The notes under the pieces were generated by a model that did not search any database, was not told where the DNA came from, and was given only the letters and a program-made list of their open reading frames with translations. A DNA stretch of 64,000 nt from positions 2,490,501 to 2,554,500 of the forward strand of contig JAFREQ010000042.1 of the NCBI GenBank assembly GCA_025331565.1, written 5' to 3'. The stretch is from Holacanthus passer. Taxonomy: Eukaryota > Chordata > Actinopteri > Pomacanthidae. Both the position numbers and the translations under genes were made by a program. Below, piece after piece: positions 24,201 through 36,431 of this stretch; within the stretch, counting starts at the first letter, position 1, and each line of letters opens with the position of its first letter.

Positions 24201-27200
24201 ACTTCCTTCCCCCTGTTGGGTGTTTCTCTGATGACAGTTTGTCTCTCTCCGTGGAAAACAGACCGTGGTTCATAGCTGTTAATCATCCGTTTCCCTCCAC
24301 CAGAAAAATAGTAACCAGTAAACACATGATGTTTACTGCAATGTACGTTACTGCTGTAAACAAGGCTGGGGCTGAACATTTAACAAGCCTCAAAAGTAAT
24401 GAATAAACATGACAAAAAAGCTGCTTCTGAAAAAGCCACAAGTATTTGAGTTGTATATGAAACTGAAGAGAATATACTGTCCAGTAAAATGTCTCTTTCA
24501 GTACAGGCTGATGTGCAGCACAAGCAATAGAAATATGTCTGAGTATTCAAAACAACAGCACAGGCTGTTCCTGCTTCCTTCCCTCCCTTCCTCAAACAGT
24601 CACTGTGCAGGGTGGTGGTGTTCCTACAGTCTGTTAACTGTCTGTGCTGGGATGTCGACTGGATTCTGCATAAACCAGACAGCCTTTAATAAGCAACTTT
24701 AACATGGGAAAGTCACATAAACGTAGCCTGGGAGTGTCCTGTCGGCCCGTAAAGGAGGGTTGACTGTCGTCACAAAGCATATCCAGACACACACTAAGAT
24801 GTATTTCCAGACATTAAAAAAAAAGTCTTTATCAAAATGTGTCTTCATGGAAGAGTAGCTTTGGAGTGGTGTAAAATATATCTGCAGCGTAGAGCAGTAT
24901 TAGTTATGACTTCTGTTACTGTCTCCTGTGATGTACCCCAAGGCTTTATCTTAGATCCCATTTATTGTCCTTATATATGCCTTCACTGAGGTTATTAGAA
25001 AATTCAACATCCCTTAATATTGCTAAGCTGATGGCACACAGCTGTACTTCCCTTTGAAACCAAGTGAAACACATAATCTTCTTCCTCTTTAAGCGAGACT
25101 CCTCACTGGTCCCAAGAAGAGAGACCACATCTCCTCAGTATTGGCCTCCCTTACTGAAACACTAAAATGGTTTGAGGATTCTTTCATTTAATTTCAAAGC
25201 TCTGCATGTTTTGACACCAACCACATCTCTTCATTCCATATTCTACATTTAGACCCTCAGATCCTTCATTAATGTAACAGCAAGACTGCAAGAGGCCTTC
25301 AGACAGTCATATAGTTGTTCTCACCAAATCAAGAATTCTGGTTTTGTTATTAAACAAACCAACTTCGGAGACAAGATTGTCTTTTTTGTTTATATTTCAT
25401 TTTGAGGAAAAGACACCCTGCTCACTATCTCACAGGCCTTTCCTGACTGAGAGCTGCTGTTTCCATTCTGTTATTGTGCTTTCTGTCTGGAATACGTTCA
25501 ATGAAAACAGAATATGGTGTTTACACAGTCCAATTTCCTGCTTCACATGGACCGACACTACGATTTTACAGGTCAAAAGGATGTGAAACACGTTGATGTC
25601 ACTATATGAATGTGTGTATGTGCGTGCTGGACATAATGCTGTGTCTTAATGTGTGTATTAATGTGAGGCAGCCAACCTTTGTCAGATAGTAGACAGACTG
25701 CTGGAAGGTGAACATGATGACTTCCTCCAGGACCGTCATGGCTTCCTCACAGGCTGTTCGAGTGGAGGACATCTCAGAGTCCAACAGACCTGACAACACA
25801 AATAAATGTTAACAATGCATACAAAATACTGCAGCTTTGACAGCTGTGTGTGTTGGCTGTGTAAAAGGCCACAACATGTTTTTACCTTCGTCCTCCTGAT
25901 CCTGCCTCCAGGGAAGCAGCTGAGGGACTTCATGCTGGATGAAGTGCAGCAGCTCGATGGAGTTGGCCATCCACAACACCAGAGGCTGCAGACCGGGGAT
26001 CAGCTCCTCCATGCTGAGCAGCTGAAGATGCTCTGGCTGCCCGTCACTGGAACTCCTGATGCAAAAACAGAGCAATCGTTCAACTCGTTTCTACTTTGAT
26101 AACTAGTTACCTCAGCCCTGTTTTTCTGTTATATGAACTACCTTCCTGTTTTTATATTAGTATTCTTACCTGGATGTAATATGAGATTCTGTCTCTATTT
26201 GTATTTTTACATGTGAAACCTCACAGTTAATGAGAGTTAATTTGGCAGATTTAAAAAAAATTACAATAACATTAATTAATGAAATGTGATGTATTATCCT
26301 GAAGTAATCTAATGACCTGACATAATCTAAACCTGCAGTTTTAAAAGCGTGAGAACATTTTTAGTTTCTTTGAAACCACTTATAAAAGTGGAGTTTGTTC
26401 ATCCTCAAGTTAACCCAATTCGATTTAACTTCCTCTAATATTTCTGCAAATCAGCAAAATCATATGCAGAGTTACAGGAACTTTCCACTAATGTGCTGAA
26501 GGACGACTCTCTTGTTAATTTTATGCAGCAATTCTTGGAAAGTTATTTGAGAATTAAAACAATTATTAGTCACAGCTGTTAGACATCCTACCTACTAACC
26601 TTCTAAAAGTACAGTCACATTACACTTCTGTCCTTTGATTAGTCACTGTCGCCCATTCACTTCTGCTGAAACCCACACAACAGACTTTGATTCAGAGTTT
26701 GTTAAACTTTGCTCTCCTCCTGACAGACGAAATGTAATCCAGTGACACTAGATGATAAAGCACGTAGACACTGTGCTCATGAGAAAATGCAGCTACTTCT
26801 ACTTTCTTAAGAAAGGGACTGTGGGAAATTCATTCTTTGCACAACCTGCATTTAAAAAAACTCATTGTTTTCTTAAGGAGCACATAGTTGTAAAATCAGA
26901 CTTTAACTCCTCTTTTATTCTGACAGTAAAGCTCGAGGTCTCATGTGTCATATCTCATCGCAGGCAGCAGCTGTTCTCTCTGTGGCAAGTCATTGTCAGG
27001 TATTTCTGGGACATTCTGAAAATGCTTGTGCTTTGTCTACTCACGTTTCTGGCTGGATTGCTGCAAGTTCCTTTGTCTTCTCCTATGAGCGTGAACACAT
27101 AAAGAAAATATCTATTTCATGCATGCGATACCAGCAAACATCAACCATCTGATGTACATTACATCCAACCCTGATGGCACATTTGATTATTTTACATTCT

Positions 27201-28346
27201 TCGTCACACACATGGGAATGTATTGCTGAATACACATTGTTTATTTGAGATTCTCTGTCACAAAAGGTTGATCATCTGATGTCAGAAAGAAGGAGCAGAG
27301 TTTCATCCTTACCCACATAACAAGCTGGATCTGGCTGGCTATCCGGAGCAGCAGCTGTCTCAAGTGTGTCAGTGGGAACGTGGAGGCTGAGTGCTGGATG
27401 CACAGACTCAGCAGGAAAGCAAGCGTCAGCTTTGGTTCATTTCCACTCGGGTCCAACAGATCAAAAATCTCCTGCAGGACCCTCTCCTCCTGCTCCAGCT
27501 CATAGCTTACCAAAGCCTCTCTGCCTTCCAGGTCCCTCCAGTGAGGTGGTAAAGGCTTCCTCTGGAACCTTTTGATGGTCATAGTGGAGCCGCACGATAA
27601 ACAAGAGGATGACGCTTTTGTATCAGAGTTCGGGCAGAGCCTGGTCATCCAAGGAGGAGTCTGGAGGGATCCTGATGTGCTGGTAGGATCCTTAAACATG
27701 AATAGGTAGTGTTTCCCCAAGCCAACCAAATCCCCTGGGTTCAGTTCCACCTCCTCCTTCAGAAGGAAACCATTTCTGGTCACAGGAGCACCATGGAGGG
27801 GCTTCAGCATTGTCAGTGTCTTTCTGTGCTCCCCGGCGGAGGTTGGGATGTTAGAGTCCAGGCGTCTCACACAGCAGTGTTGGGGCAACACATCAGGAGC
27901 AAAGAGAAGGATGTCCACCTTTAATCTCTCCTCATCTTCTCCATTACAGTGCTCCCTGCAGCAGCCAAAGATGGTGGTGGTCCCACTCATCAGGTAGATG
28001 ACAAAATCCTGCAAAAACGTTTTGACAATGTTTTGTCTGATCAGACAATGTTTTTGCCTAATCAATCAATCAATCAGTTCTCACTTTGGAGAAGATAGAA
28101 CCATGACATATTTGCCATTGTTGCTTGAAAACTGACTTCACTTGTGTGTGAATTGTGAATTTCCCCACTGAGGGACGAATAAAGGAATATCTTATCTTAA
28201 CCGATTAATTGATTCTGAAAATAGTCGCTGGTTAATCATCTGTAGATTGCTTCCACCCTAGTTTAATCCCATATTCTAGCCAAACATTGAAAGTCACTGT
28301 GTAGGATGGGATTGATTTTCTTGTGTAACATTTTGGAAATGAACCA

Positions 28347-28385
<39 letters not shown>

Positions 28386-31300
28386 AAAGCAGCAGGATCA
28401 GCTGGTGTAAGAACAACCTGCAGAGGCAGCGTGAGGCAGGACAGGAATGGAAGGGCTTATGGGTGAGACATCAGTGATGTCCGTGGCCTCCCGGTCACCA
28501 CATTAAGACTATTAGTCATGCAATGATACCGTATCATCTGTGCCGCTAAGAGCTGAGCAGTCTGAGAGGACCGTGACAAGCAATGTAGCAGCTTGTCACA
28601 CCACTGCGTACAGTAGTATAGACCCGCCTGTTCCTTTGCTTTGGCTTTGAGCTGCCTGACTGTTGCAGAGGAACATTAGACCTGCTGTCGCTCTTGGTCT
28701 GCTCTGGTGCCACCACAGTCCTGCAGTGTCAGCAATCTCCTTCAGCGGGGACAAACAACTTTGCGAGAAAGAGCTTCCTGTTCCTGGGAATGCATCGGGC
28801 TAAAGTCACAGCCTGACTCTGGTTTACTGTGAAAAATAAGCTTTGTAAACCTGTGATTCAAACACACATCAGCAGGGATACGTGGTGGATATGATATTTT
28901 AGAAACTGTTTTCAGATGAGGCAAACCCTGATCAAGTATACTGGTAGGCAGATTACAGCACACCAGTTAAAGTGCCTGCCTCCCACTGAGTTTGTTTATA
29001 TACTCTAAGAATAGCTTCTGTGTAATTTATCCTACTCTGCAGTGTGTCTTTAATCACGGTTATCTTGTTTTAAACATCCCAAGCAGGTTTACTTCTGATT
29101 GTGTGGTGAACACTCTGTCCCTTGTCCTTTCATTGGGACATGATGACAGACAGCTCGTCCTGTGTGGACGTCAGCTTAAAGTAAAGAGTCACTTCTGTTT
29201 CTCTCTGAGTCTATACAGGACAACACACCTCTGTGGTCCACTTCGTGAGCCAGCCTGAATCCACTCTAAGGAATCACAGTGCAGCTCTGAGTGTGTCCTT
29301 CCTCTCAGGCCTGTTTAAGCCACCTGTGTCACCAAAGCTCTACTCTCTGACTCCGGGATTTTCTCCTTGAGGTTCTTAACATAAGACGTTCAATCCAACA
29401 CTCTCGTGTCCTTGTTTACACCATGTTGTCTCTTATATGTGTATTGACTCCGCCTGCCTAACGCTGCCAGGAGACTCTCAAGGATCTTTTGAGGTCTTCA
29501 ATGACCTTATCACAATGGAGTCCTGCCTTCTTCAGGAACAAAGTTTCCACGATACAACAACAATTTAATCTATAGATCAGATGAGAGAAACTGTTCAGTT
29601 AAACATGCTTTCATAAACATTTCTCCACTATAATTACTCTTCTGCTGATAAATGAATCAATGTGGAAGGATATTAGCTAATAATCAGACAGCACTTCCCT
29701 CCCTCCCTCACCTGTCTGTGGCTGTAGCCCTGCAGCAGGAGGAAGTACGGGAAGTCAAAGGGCGGGTGAATGGAGTACTGGGTGGTGTTGTCGTCACTGC
29801 TCTCCGTCTCCTCCTTCTCCATGCCGAGCCTCAGGACCTCCTTGTCAGCCTCGGCCTCGGGATCCTCTCTGAGCGCGCTCTGCCGGACCCGGCTGGCCTC
29901 CTTCCCCATCGCAGATAGATCCATCTCGCTCAAACTTCTCCAGATCCCGAGTCCGTCCACGTCCTCCCCACTGCTGTCCACAAACAGCGAGGTCACTCTG
30001 GAGCGGCTCTTCTGCAGCTTACGAGCCTGAGCATTGATGCCTGGATTGACAAGAAGACAGTGTGTTAAGAAGACAAGAAATACAATAAAAAAGTGGAAAG
30101 AGACACAAAATAAAAGAAAAATATAAACTACTGCACCATAGAATAAAAACTAATAATGCCTACAAGGGGGTCCTTTTCCCAGACTTTTTAAAAGAAGCAA
30201 ACAGAAGAACCACAACACAATTTTTAAAGTGAAACCTAATAAGCTAAGTGCATAACCAAAAATTTAACAATGACCACAATTCCCCCCCAAAATCACTCTG
30301 GTCAATCAAACAAATCCAACCTAACGGTTCATTGCAGTGGCACCAATTCAAATAAAACATGACGAGAGGAAAGAGAGGAAATGTGCGGGGAAAGTGAGAT
30401 GTGACCACCTCTATCTGATACCAACAGCCGCTCTGTCGACCTGACGTAACACAAACACTATTCAGCTCGTTTGGAGCCATTAAGCACCATGGAATGTCCA
30501 CAGAGCCCGGCTTCACACCCGCAGCTCCGCCGCTCTTATCAGCTGTGGAAATGGGTGTTTTCCACATTGTTCAGCAACAGTGTGACAGACTGGGCTCAGT
30601 GCCTGAAAAACTCACACTGTAGAGGTAAAGGGCAGTTTCCTCCAGTCAGTGGGAGGAGGCTGGATCACATATGACAGAATGATGAGAATTAGGGTTTGAC
30701 TGATATTGACTAATTCAGATACTATTTCAGACTGTGGTCACTGGGTGTTGATATTTTTCCAACTTCAACATTTTGTGACATGAAATGTAAGTTTTGTACA
30801 GTTTAAACCAACAAGATATAACTATAACTGATTGACTGTAGCTTCATATTTACCATACAGATGTAACAGTGAATCAAGCACCTATACCCAAACACAATTT
30901 AAAATGGTGTGGTTGAGCCATACCAACAATTTAAAACAGTCAACTGTCAGCGAGTCCAGGATCAATAATACTGAGTGTTACCAGCAGGTAACTCACAGAA
31001 ACTGACTGGCATCTGTTTGAACATATAAGTAAACCAATAATCACTCTAGCCCTAGTATAAATGTAGAATGAAGTCTATTTAATTATAATTTACCAAAGTA
31101 AAACATGCAACAGAAATTAATTGTTAGGGTTTTATCTTGTTTTTATGAAGCTGCAATCAGGAGGAGTTATGCTGATTAAAAAGCCAGTATCAGTGAAGCA
31201 GTATATTAGTCTAATGCAGAGAGAACCACAACAAACTTGTGCCAAAGTCAACAGGGCTGCACAGTCCCCAGTGTGCAGGAAGTCAGCTCTGACAGAAAGA

Positions 31301-33598
31301 ATAACACAGCAGTGAGTGGCCACATTCTGGCAGCTACAGGCCTGGTGGGAAGAGCTGCCCGGTGCCTCCATGTTTCACGGGGCCCTAATGGGCCCTTGCA
31401 ATAAAACAAAGATAAGAGTGGGGCCACACTGACCTCCTCTATCCCTCACTGCAGCTTTTGTTTCCTCCTGACCTCTCTCACATGCCTGCCATCTCCTCTG
31501 TTCTAGCTGGTGATAAGCTGGACAATGACGGCTGTTAGCCTGCAATAAGAGACAAGGATAAAGGCTCCCCATGCCACCACAACAGAGACTGAGTGATTGA
31601 TTACCCAGGCGTAAGGATGTGAGGGTCACTGAGTTGGATCTAAGTCCCTGAAGATGGTTAGATGTGTGTTTTTTAAAGAGAGTAGACACAATCTTTGCCT
31701 CGGAAGAAGACAAGGGAAGAACATATGAAGGTGTCAGCAGACATGTATACCTGCTGTGACTGTGTCTCTGTCCTTTAAACTTTGTTCTTCCACGCTCGCT
31801 CTGAGCTGGATTTCAAAACGTCTGGAGAAGCCCTCTTTGGGTTTCCAAAGTGACTGCAGCACGAGGGGCTTCTCATTGTCTCCCACCACCCGGAAGCACT
31901 CCCTCTTCCACTGGTTATCTGCACCCGTCTGACCAATCACATCACAGAGCACATAGTCGTTGGCGTCTTCTTTTTCCAGGCAGTACCTGAAAAAAAAAGC
32001 AGATATTTAGACCAGAGGACCACAGAGAGGTCGTGGATGTTAAACCCTCTGGAACTGAGTCAACCCGCTGTTTTTAGGCCAATATAACCATTGATACATA
32101 AAGCTTTAAGAAAATAGTAAAACACACTCATCAGTTTCTGAAAGCTCAGGTGAAATTGCTTATTTTCTTTTCAACATGTTTCAACCCCATCTCGAATCCA
32201 AAATATGACACACACACATTAGATTAATGAAGCCCCTCACCTCTCCAGGGCCTCCTTCACCAGCTCCTTTGCACTGGACTGTGTGGTGGCCAGCACGCTC
32301 TTATAGTTGGTCCCCTGACAGATGTCGCTGCCGAATATCTTCAGGATGCCGGGGACAGACATTTGACTGGACAGCTCTGCCGGGTCGTCCGCGGCCTGGT
32401 GGCCACCCGTCAGGGTCCCGCTGCCCAACGCCTGGCCGCGACGTCCACCGTCCCGCAGGTTGGGGCTGTGGTTGAAAACAGTCGAAAGCCTGTTATTGTG
32501 GCGGCGGATTTTGCTCTTGGCCGGCTGCCGGACACCCACGCTCTCTGTGGAGCGGACAGTGCTGTCCGAGTTGTTGGACCTGAGAGAGAACAGAGGAGAA
32601 GACAGTGAGGTCATGGGAGGACTGAGGAATAAACAGCTATTCAGCATATGTATCTATAAGTACCTGTCGTGGATTTTTTACATCCAGACAGGTCAAACTC
32701 TCCATCACAGTGTCTGACTGTACACAGTGATTTATGGTTATTGAAAAGATGAACTGAACTATGACCTCTCATCTAACACCCACAGATATTAGCTACTTTT
32801 TTTCTGTACTTTTTCATTTATACATAACAATCTTTCCTTATAACATTGAAATATATCTCACATGGGTTTTACACTACTTCAACTATTAATTAAGCACTAA
32901 ATACTTATGTCAAAGGTGATTTTCTTGGTGGGTAAACTGGGTTTAGGTGGGTTTATCTCCACACATAAGGCAAAGCTGGCAGCACTGTGATGAAATAATG
33001 ATACAACACCAGGCAAGACAGGCAAAACACAGGCTTAAATACTCATCAAACATAATAAGAAGGTAGTTGAGAGTCAACTTGTGCAACAGCCATTTAACTC
33101 CTCTTTTCTCCAAACACATAACCTCTAATATAACTTTCTTATTACATGCATTTATGCTTTATCTACTTCATGAAGTTACATTAAAGATGGTATAGAAATG
33201 ATCAAATTTCTAAATGTGATGTTTCAGAGCTTGTGATCACACAATGTTATTCACACATTATTTTAACGTTCTTATATTTAGCATTTATAAGGATTTCATA
33301 AATATTGTCACACACTAGTAAACAGATATGAGTGTGTATTATTACCTCCTCCTGTAAGTCACCCATAAGTGGAGGCTGGTGTAGAAGCTGTGTGTGTTGG
33401 TGCTAATATACTTCTTTATGCTGAACATGGAGGTTAAAGTGTTTCTCCATAAAAGTACATGAGGACTTACTGGACAGATCCATTGCTGGGTTTCCTGCCC
33501 AGCTTGGCCAGACGCTTCTTCGGGGATCTGATCAGCAAACCGACTGGGAAGTTCAGGGCTTGTTTGTTTACGTGGCTGCTTCTCTCCTCTGAAATCAT
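12262..33598 (-). CDS. radil: RADIL/RASIP1-family Rap effector: RA, FHA, DIL and PDZ domains (16 coding exons, 1161 aa)
   Basis: Coding exons in order: 33471-33598, 32241-32579, 31751-31986, 29712-30040, 27313-28008, 27045-27082, 25886-26055, 25677-25789, 22017-22236, 21635-21807, 18525-18669, 17258-17439, 16759-17110, 13206-13327, 12455-12594, 12262-12364. The total is 3486 nt with all phases matched. The RA domain spans about 117-225 (ILKIFGSD, NYKSVLATTQSSAKELVKEA). The FHA domain spans about 335-452 (APDVLPQHCCVRR, GDLVGLGKHYLFMFKDP). The DIL domain spans about 530-850 (FYQWSRGVQIRANLDLLMDW). The PDZ domain spans about 1055-1155, with carboxylate loop GLGLAL. Family proteins bind Rap1-GTP and control integrin adhesion and Rho signalling; zebrafish Radil acts in neural-crest migration and mammalian Rasip1 in vessel lumens. 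The PDZ points to RADIL, but the N-terminus (PVGLLIRSPKKRLAKLGRK) is like RASIP1, so radilb or a third paralog is possible. The exon 13 acceptor is uncertain. Confidence 0.9.
12595..13205. other. Intron between the two PDZ exons; repeat remnants
   Basis: At about 12715-12795 there is a remnant of the teleost repeat with 'AATTTTCTGTCAATCATTTC' and 'CAGCTCTAAT'. Nothing else is recognisable. Confidence 0.4.
13328..16758. other. Intron 13 of the Rap-effector gene; no internal gene seen
   Basis: At 3.4 kb this is among the longer introns. A C-rich tract at about 14020-14100 gives overlapping short frames on both strands. A copy of the 'GAGAAGCTGGAGCC' repeat lies near 14595. No frame here has both splice signals and protein-like composition. 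Confidence 0.4.
18205..18490. repeat. Degenerate teleost dispersed repeat in intron
   Basis: It begins CAAGCTGCAACTAACTTATT and ends CTTTGAAAACCCCTGGATT. This is the layout of the 'GGGCTGCAACTAACGATTA' family and of its usual partner with 'AACCCCTGG'. A G7 tract lies at about 18404. Confidence 0.4.
18670..21634. other. Intron 10 of the Rap-effector gene; nothing supported
   Basis: I see only AT-rich sequence, short GATA-type units near 20550 and a G-rich tract at about 19840. There is no exon-like frame. Confidence 0.4.
22237..24904. other. First part of intron 8; nothing supported
   Basis: Low-complexity AT-rich sequence and a short CACA-type tract near 23725-23757. No coding signal. Confidence 0.4.
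24905..25560 (+). mobile_element. Decayed L2/Maui-type LINE, reverse-transcriptase to 3' region
   Basis: Read on the plus strand with frameshifts, 24929-24960 resembles the RT block 'GVPQGSILGP'. The stretch 25027-25051 (GCTGATGGCACACAGCTGTA) resembles 'YADDTQLY', with the catalytic DD codons damaged. Further on, 'CCTCAGTATTGGCCTCCC' and 'TTCAAAGCTCTGCATG' match the usual downstream HISPVLxSLHWLP / FKALHG region. It is antisense to the host gene, inside its intron 8. It is clearly inactive. The end is approximate. Confidence 0.65.
26056..27044. other. Intron 6 of the Rap-effector gene; nothing supported
   Basis: About 1 kb of AT-rich sequence separating the 38-nt exon from the next DIL exon. 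No repeat or gene recognised. Confidence 0.4.
28157..28262 (-). repeat. AGATA/TTTATT repeat, copy 3, abutting an ATTAAT-type repeat
   Basis: AATTTCCCCACTGAGGGACG, AATAAAGG and ATCTTATCTTA match the 2140-2192 module in reverse. AACCGATTAATTGATTCTG follows with no gap. Confidence 0.55.
28351..28378. repeat. (TG)n microsatellite
   Basis: Fourteen uninterrupted TG units. Confidence 0.95.
30041..31750. other. Intron 3 of the Rap-effector gene; nothing supported
   Basis: AT-rich sequence. Open frames at 31375-31713 and nearby lack splice signals and protein-like composition. Confidence 0.4.
32580..33470. other. Intron 1 of the Rap-effector coding region; nothing supported
   Basis: AT-rich, no repeats that I recognise and no exon-like frame. 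Confidence 0.4.
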
Positions 33599-34150
33599 TG
33601 TTGTTGTTTTTTTAATTCACGTAAACAAAACAGAACGACCGGAAGTGCTGAGGTGAGCAGAAAATAGCATCGTTCGCTTCAAGCTAGCTGAGCCGATGGA
33701 AACTGGAGGGGACGACACGGATTTTCCAGGATCATGAGTCCGCTTCAAAGTCCAGAAAAAAAACCTGCTCTGGGATCACAGACAGGTGTGTAAACCCTCC
33801 AGAAACATCTCAGCATCCATCAGACAGAAGCAGTTCAAGCTGTTAGCAAACTGACATGAATCAAACTTCAACAAGTTAACGGTGAAAAAAATCATAAAAG
33901 GCGCCGATAGGTTCAAACTTTTAAATCAGTTTTCTGAGAGATGAAATCCAGCCTGAAGCTGAAGCTGGGCAGAAGATAAAGAAGCTTTTTCACACACGCT
34001 TTGTCCACATCTGAAGGAAAAAACGAGTCCCGGCTCCTCAACAACAGTAAAATCCGTTAAGTCCTCCAGGAGCGACTGAATGAAGGAGAACCTGCCGCCG
34101 GAGGCACGAGCTGCTGGGACCGCGGCTGACGTCACACCGCGGGGGGAGGA
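33599..34150 (-). promoter_or_regulatory. 5' UTR and candidate promoter of the Rap-effector gene, with a perfect CRE
   Basis: The sequence upstream of the start codon turns GC- and CpG-rich at 34090-34150. It contains the palindromic cAMP-response element TGACGTCA at 34127-34134 and a GGGGGGAGGAGGAGGGGGAG purine run (34141-34160). No TATA box is obvious. I place transcription start between about 33700 and 34110 by inference. Confidence 0.45.
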
Positions 34151-34162
34151 GGAGGGGGAGGA

Positions 34163-34196
<34 letters not shown>

Positions 34197-34575
34197 GGTA
34201 GAGGCACACACACACACACACACAGACATAGACACACACACAGATAGAGGCATATACACATACAGAGACATGGACACAGGCACATACACAGACAGACACA
34301 CACACACACACACACATACACACAGACAGACACATACACAGACAGACACACACACACACACATACACAGACATAGACACAAACACATACACATACACACA
34401 TACAGAGACATACAGACACACACACACACACATACACAGACATAGACACAAACACATACACACATACAGAGACATACAGACACACACACATACACAGACA
34501 GAGACATAGACACAGAGACATGCACACATACATACAAACAAACACACATACATACATACATTTACACAAAGACAT

Positions 34576-34610
<35 letters not shown>
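34163..34610. repeat. Long compound (CA)n microsatellite with higher-order repeats
   Basis: About 450 bp made of CA runs mixed with CATA, CAGA and CAAA units. A unit of roughly 70 bp (CATACACAGACATAGACACA and onward) occurs at least twice, near 34360 and 34430. Pure (CA) runs bound both ends. It starts 29 bp upstream of the CRE. Absence of stop codons makes long but meaningless frames on both strands. Confidence 0.95.
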
Positions 34611-34613
<3 letters not shown>

Positions 34614-36385
34614 CTCTGGTTTCTTCCTTGAAATATTCAATTATGTAAAATGTAGACGTCTATGAAGTAAATTTAGACAACAAATATGTTCAATGGTGAA
34701 AAGTAACAACAACCAAAAATGTTGTTGTGTAAAACATAATTAAAAGACAATGTTGAATAAAAATCTGAATGCTCAGTAAGATGCTTTATCAGACGGTCTC
34801 TCCTGGAAAACATCCTGGTGTCGGAGTTGGAGAGTTTGTGTGAAATGGGTGTGAATGTTGACTTGTTGGTTTTAGACAATAACAGAAATGTAACAAGCTC
34901 CTTTTTTAGTCCCGGACAGGTTCTAAGCTTTTCTTTTCCTGAGAGGATGGAGAGACTCAAGCAGACAGCAAATGTGTCGTGATACAAAAACTAGATGTTG
35001 CACGAGATCATGGTCGTGATTCTCTGCGTTTGTTACCGCAAACAATCTGTTCACGTTCATGTAAACATGCAGTTTGGTGGTAATAAGAAACATCACTTTA
35101 TATTTCAAGCTTTCGTGTGTCGTAACGTCTCGGTTAACACCTGAGGCTGAATGTCACACTGTCATCTTGACCTGTACTGGAGGATGAGTGAGGAGGCTTA
35201 GGTGAGGATTAGTTTAGCTCCTGTGTGTTAACGAAAAAATCATAGAATACATCCTGGCGATTACTGGAACCACAGCTGGAAACAAAAGAGAAAAACAAAA
35301 CAGGAAAAATGGTGACAAACAGAAACAGACGTCAGTGAGGATCTTTTTACCTCTAAGCTGTTTGTGGTTGTGTCTGTGTTCTTCATTACCACCACAGATT
35401 CAGTCATCAGTGTTAGTGGGATCATAGAAAGAGGAGGGAAAGAAGTCGAGCAGCAGTAGTACTAGCAGGTACAATAGTAACAGATGGGTAGAAGTAGTAT
35501 ATTAGCAGTTGTGTGTTAATGTGCAACAAACACATGAAGCTGCAATGTTGTTTCTGCACCAAAAAGAAAAAAGATTATTTCTGCTTCACATGTAAATAAC
35601 AAATGTGTTGGTGCTTTGTGCTCCTTTGCTTTTTCCTTTATGTAAAACGAGACTGAAAACTCTGTTATGAATTAGAAATGTTTTTGATCTTGTTAAACAT
35701 TTCTAATTATTTTCTATTATTAAAGTAAAATAATTATCCAAATGACTGTGAAACCTTGGCAGACGTATGGGAATATGAGAGATGAGTTTAGTTAGTGAGT
35801 TAGTTAGTTTAGTTTATTCGTTTGTTTGCAGTTCTTTCTTCTTTAGTGGTGCTGCTTTTTTTTAAATCTGCCTTTGTCAATAATTGTCTAAATAAAAACT
35901 ACAGTAGATCAAACAGATCACAGGTAAAAAATATAACAGGGACAAATTTATTGTGCTTGTATTTAGTTTTTAAGCTGTTGCACAGTTGTGTTTTATCATT
36001 TGTACTGATCATAAATAAAACAGCCTTATAAAGCTGTTTACGACCCTGTAATAGCTTTGAGGCATGTGTGTGTCAAGAGCTCCATCTAGTGGCAGTAAAG
36101 TTGAACTACAACACAGCTGCAGCACAGCATCTCATTACCTGAACAGGAACATTTACACACTAACACCTGTGCAGCTGCTGACAGTTAATAGTAAGGGTTA
36201 GGGTTAGTTACTGGTTAGTCAGTCAGTATTTGCCTCCAAATTGAGATGTAGTGGAAGTATAAAGAAGCATAAAATGGAAAGACACATAAATCACAAGTAC
36301 AGTAGCTTCCCTCCGTACTGAAATTACATGTCAACACCACATTAACTGTTGGCTGCCAACACCTGCGGTACTTCTTGACAGATAT

Positions 36386-36386
36386 A

Positions 36387-36427
<41 letters not shown>
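36386..36427. repeat. (CT)n(CA)n microsatellite
   Basis: Six CT units run straight into about fourteen CA units. Confidence 0.9.

Positions 36428-36431
<4 letters not shown>

Larger units (their letters stand above)
28009..29711. other. Intron 4 of the Rap-effector gene; repeats
   Basis: It contains an AGATA-type repeat (28157-28200) joined directly to a 'CGATTAATTGATTCTGAAAA' repeat, and a (TG)14 tract at 28351-28378. No exon-like frame in the rest. Confidence 0.45.

Noticed and set aside
27241..28065. 274-codon minus-strand frame taken as a stand-alone gene
   Set aside because: Its ATG lies in the intron. The real content is the 696-nt FHA/DIL exon 27313-28008, bounded by an acceptor and a donor.
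33926..34640. Three long overlapping minus-strand frames (157-211 codons) and a plus-strand frame rich in Thr/His
   Set aside because: They are translations of the compound CA microsatellite, which lacks stop codons in every frame. The residues are only Cys/Val/Tyr/Met or Thr/His.
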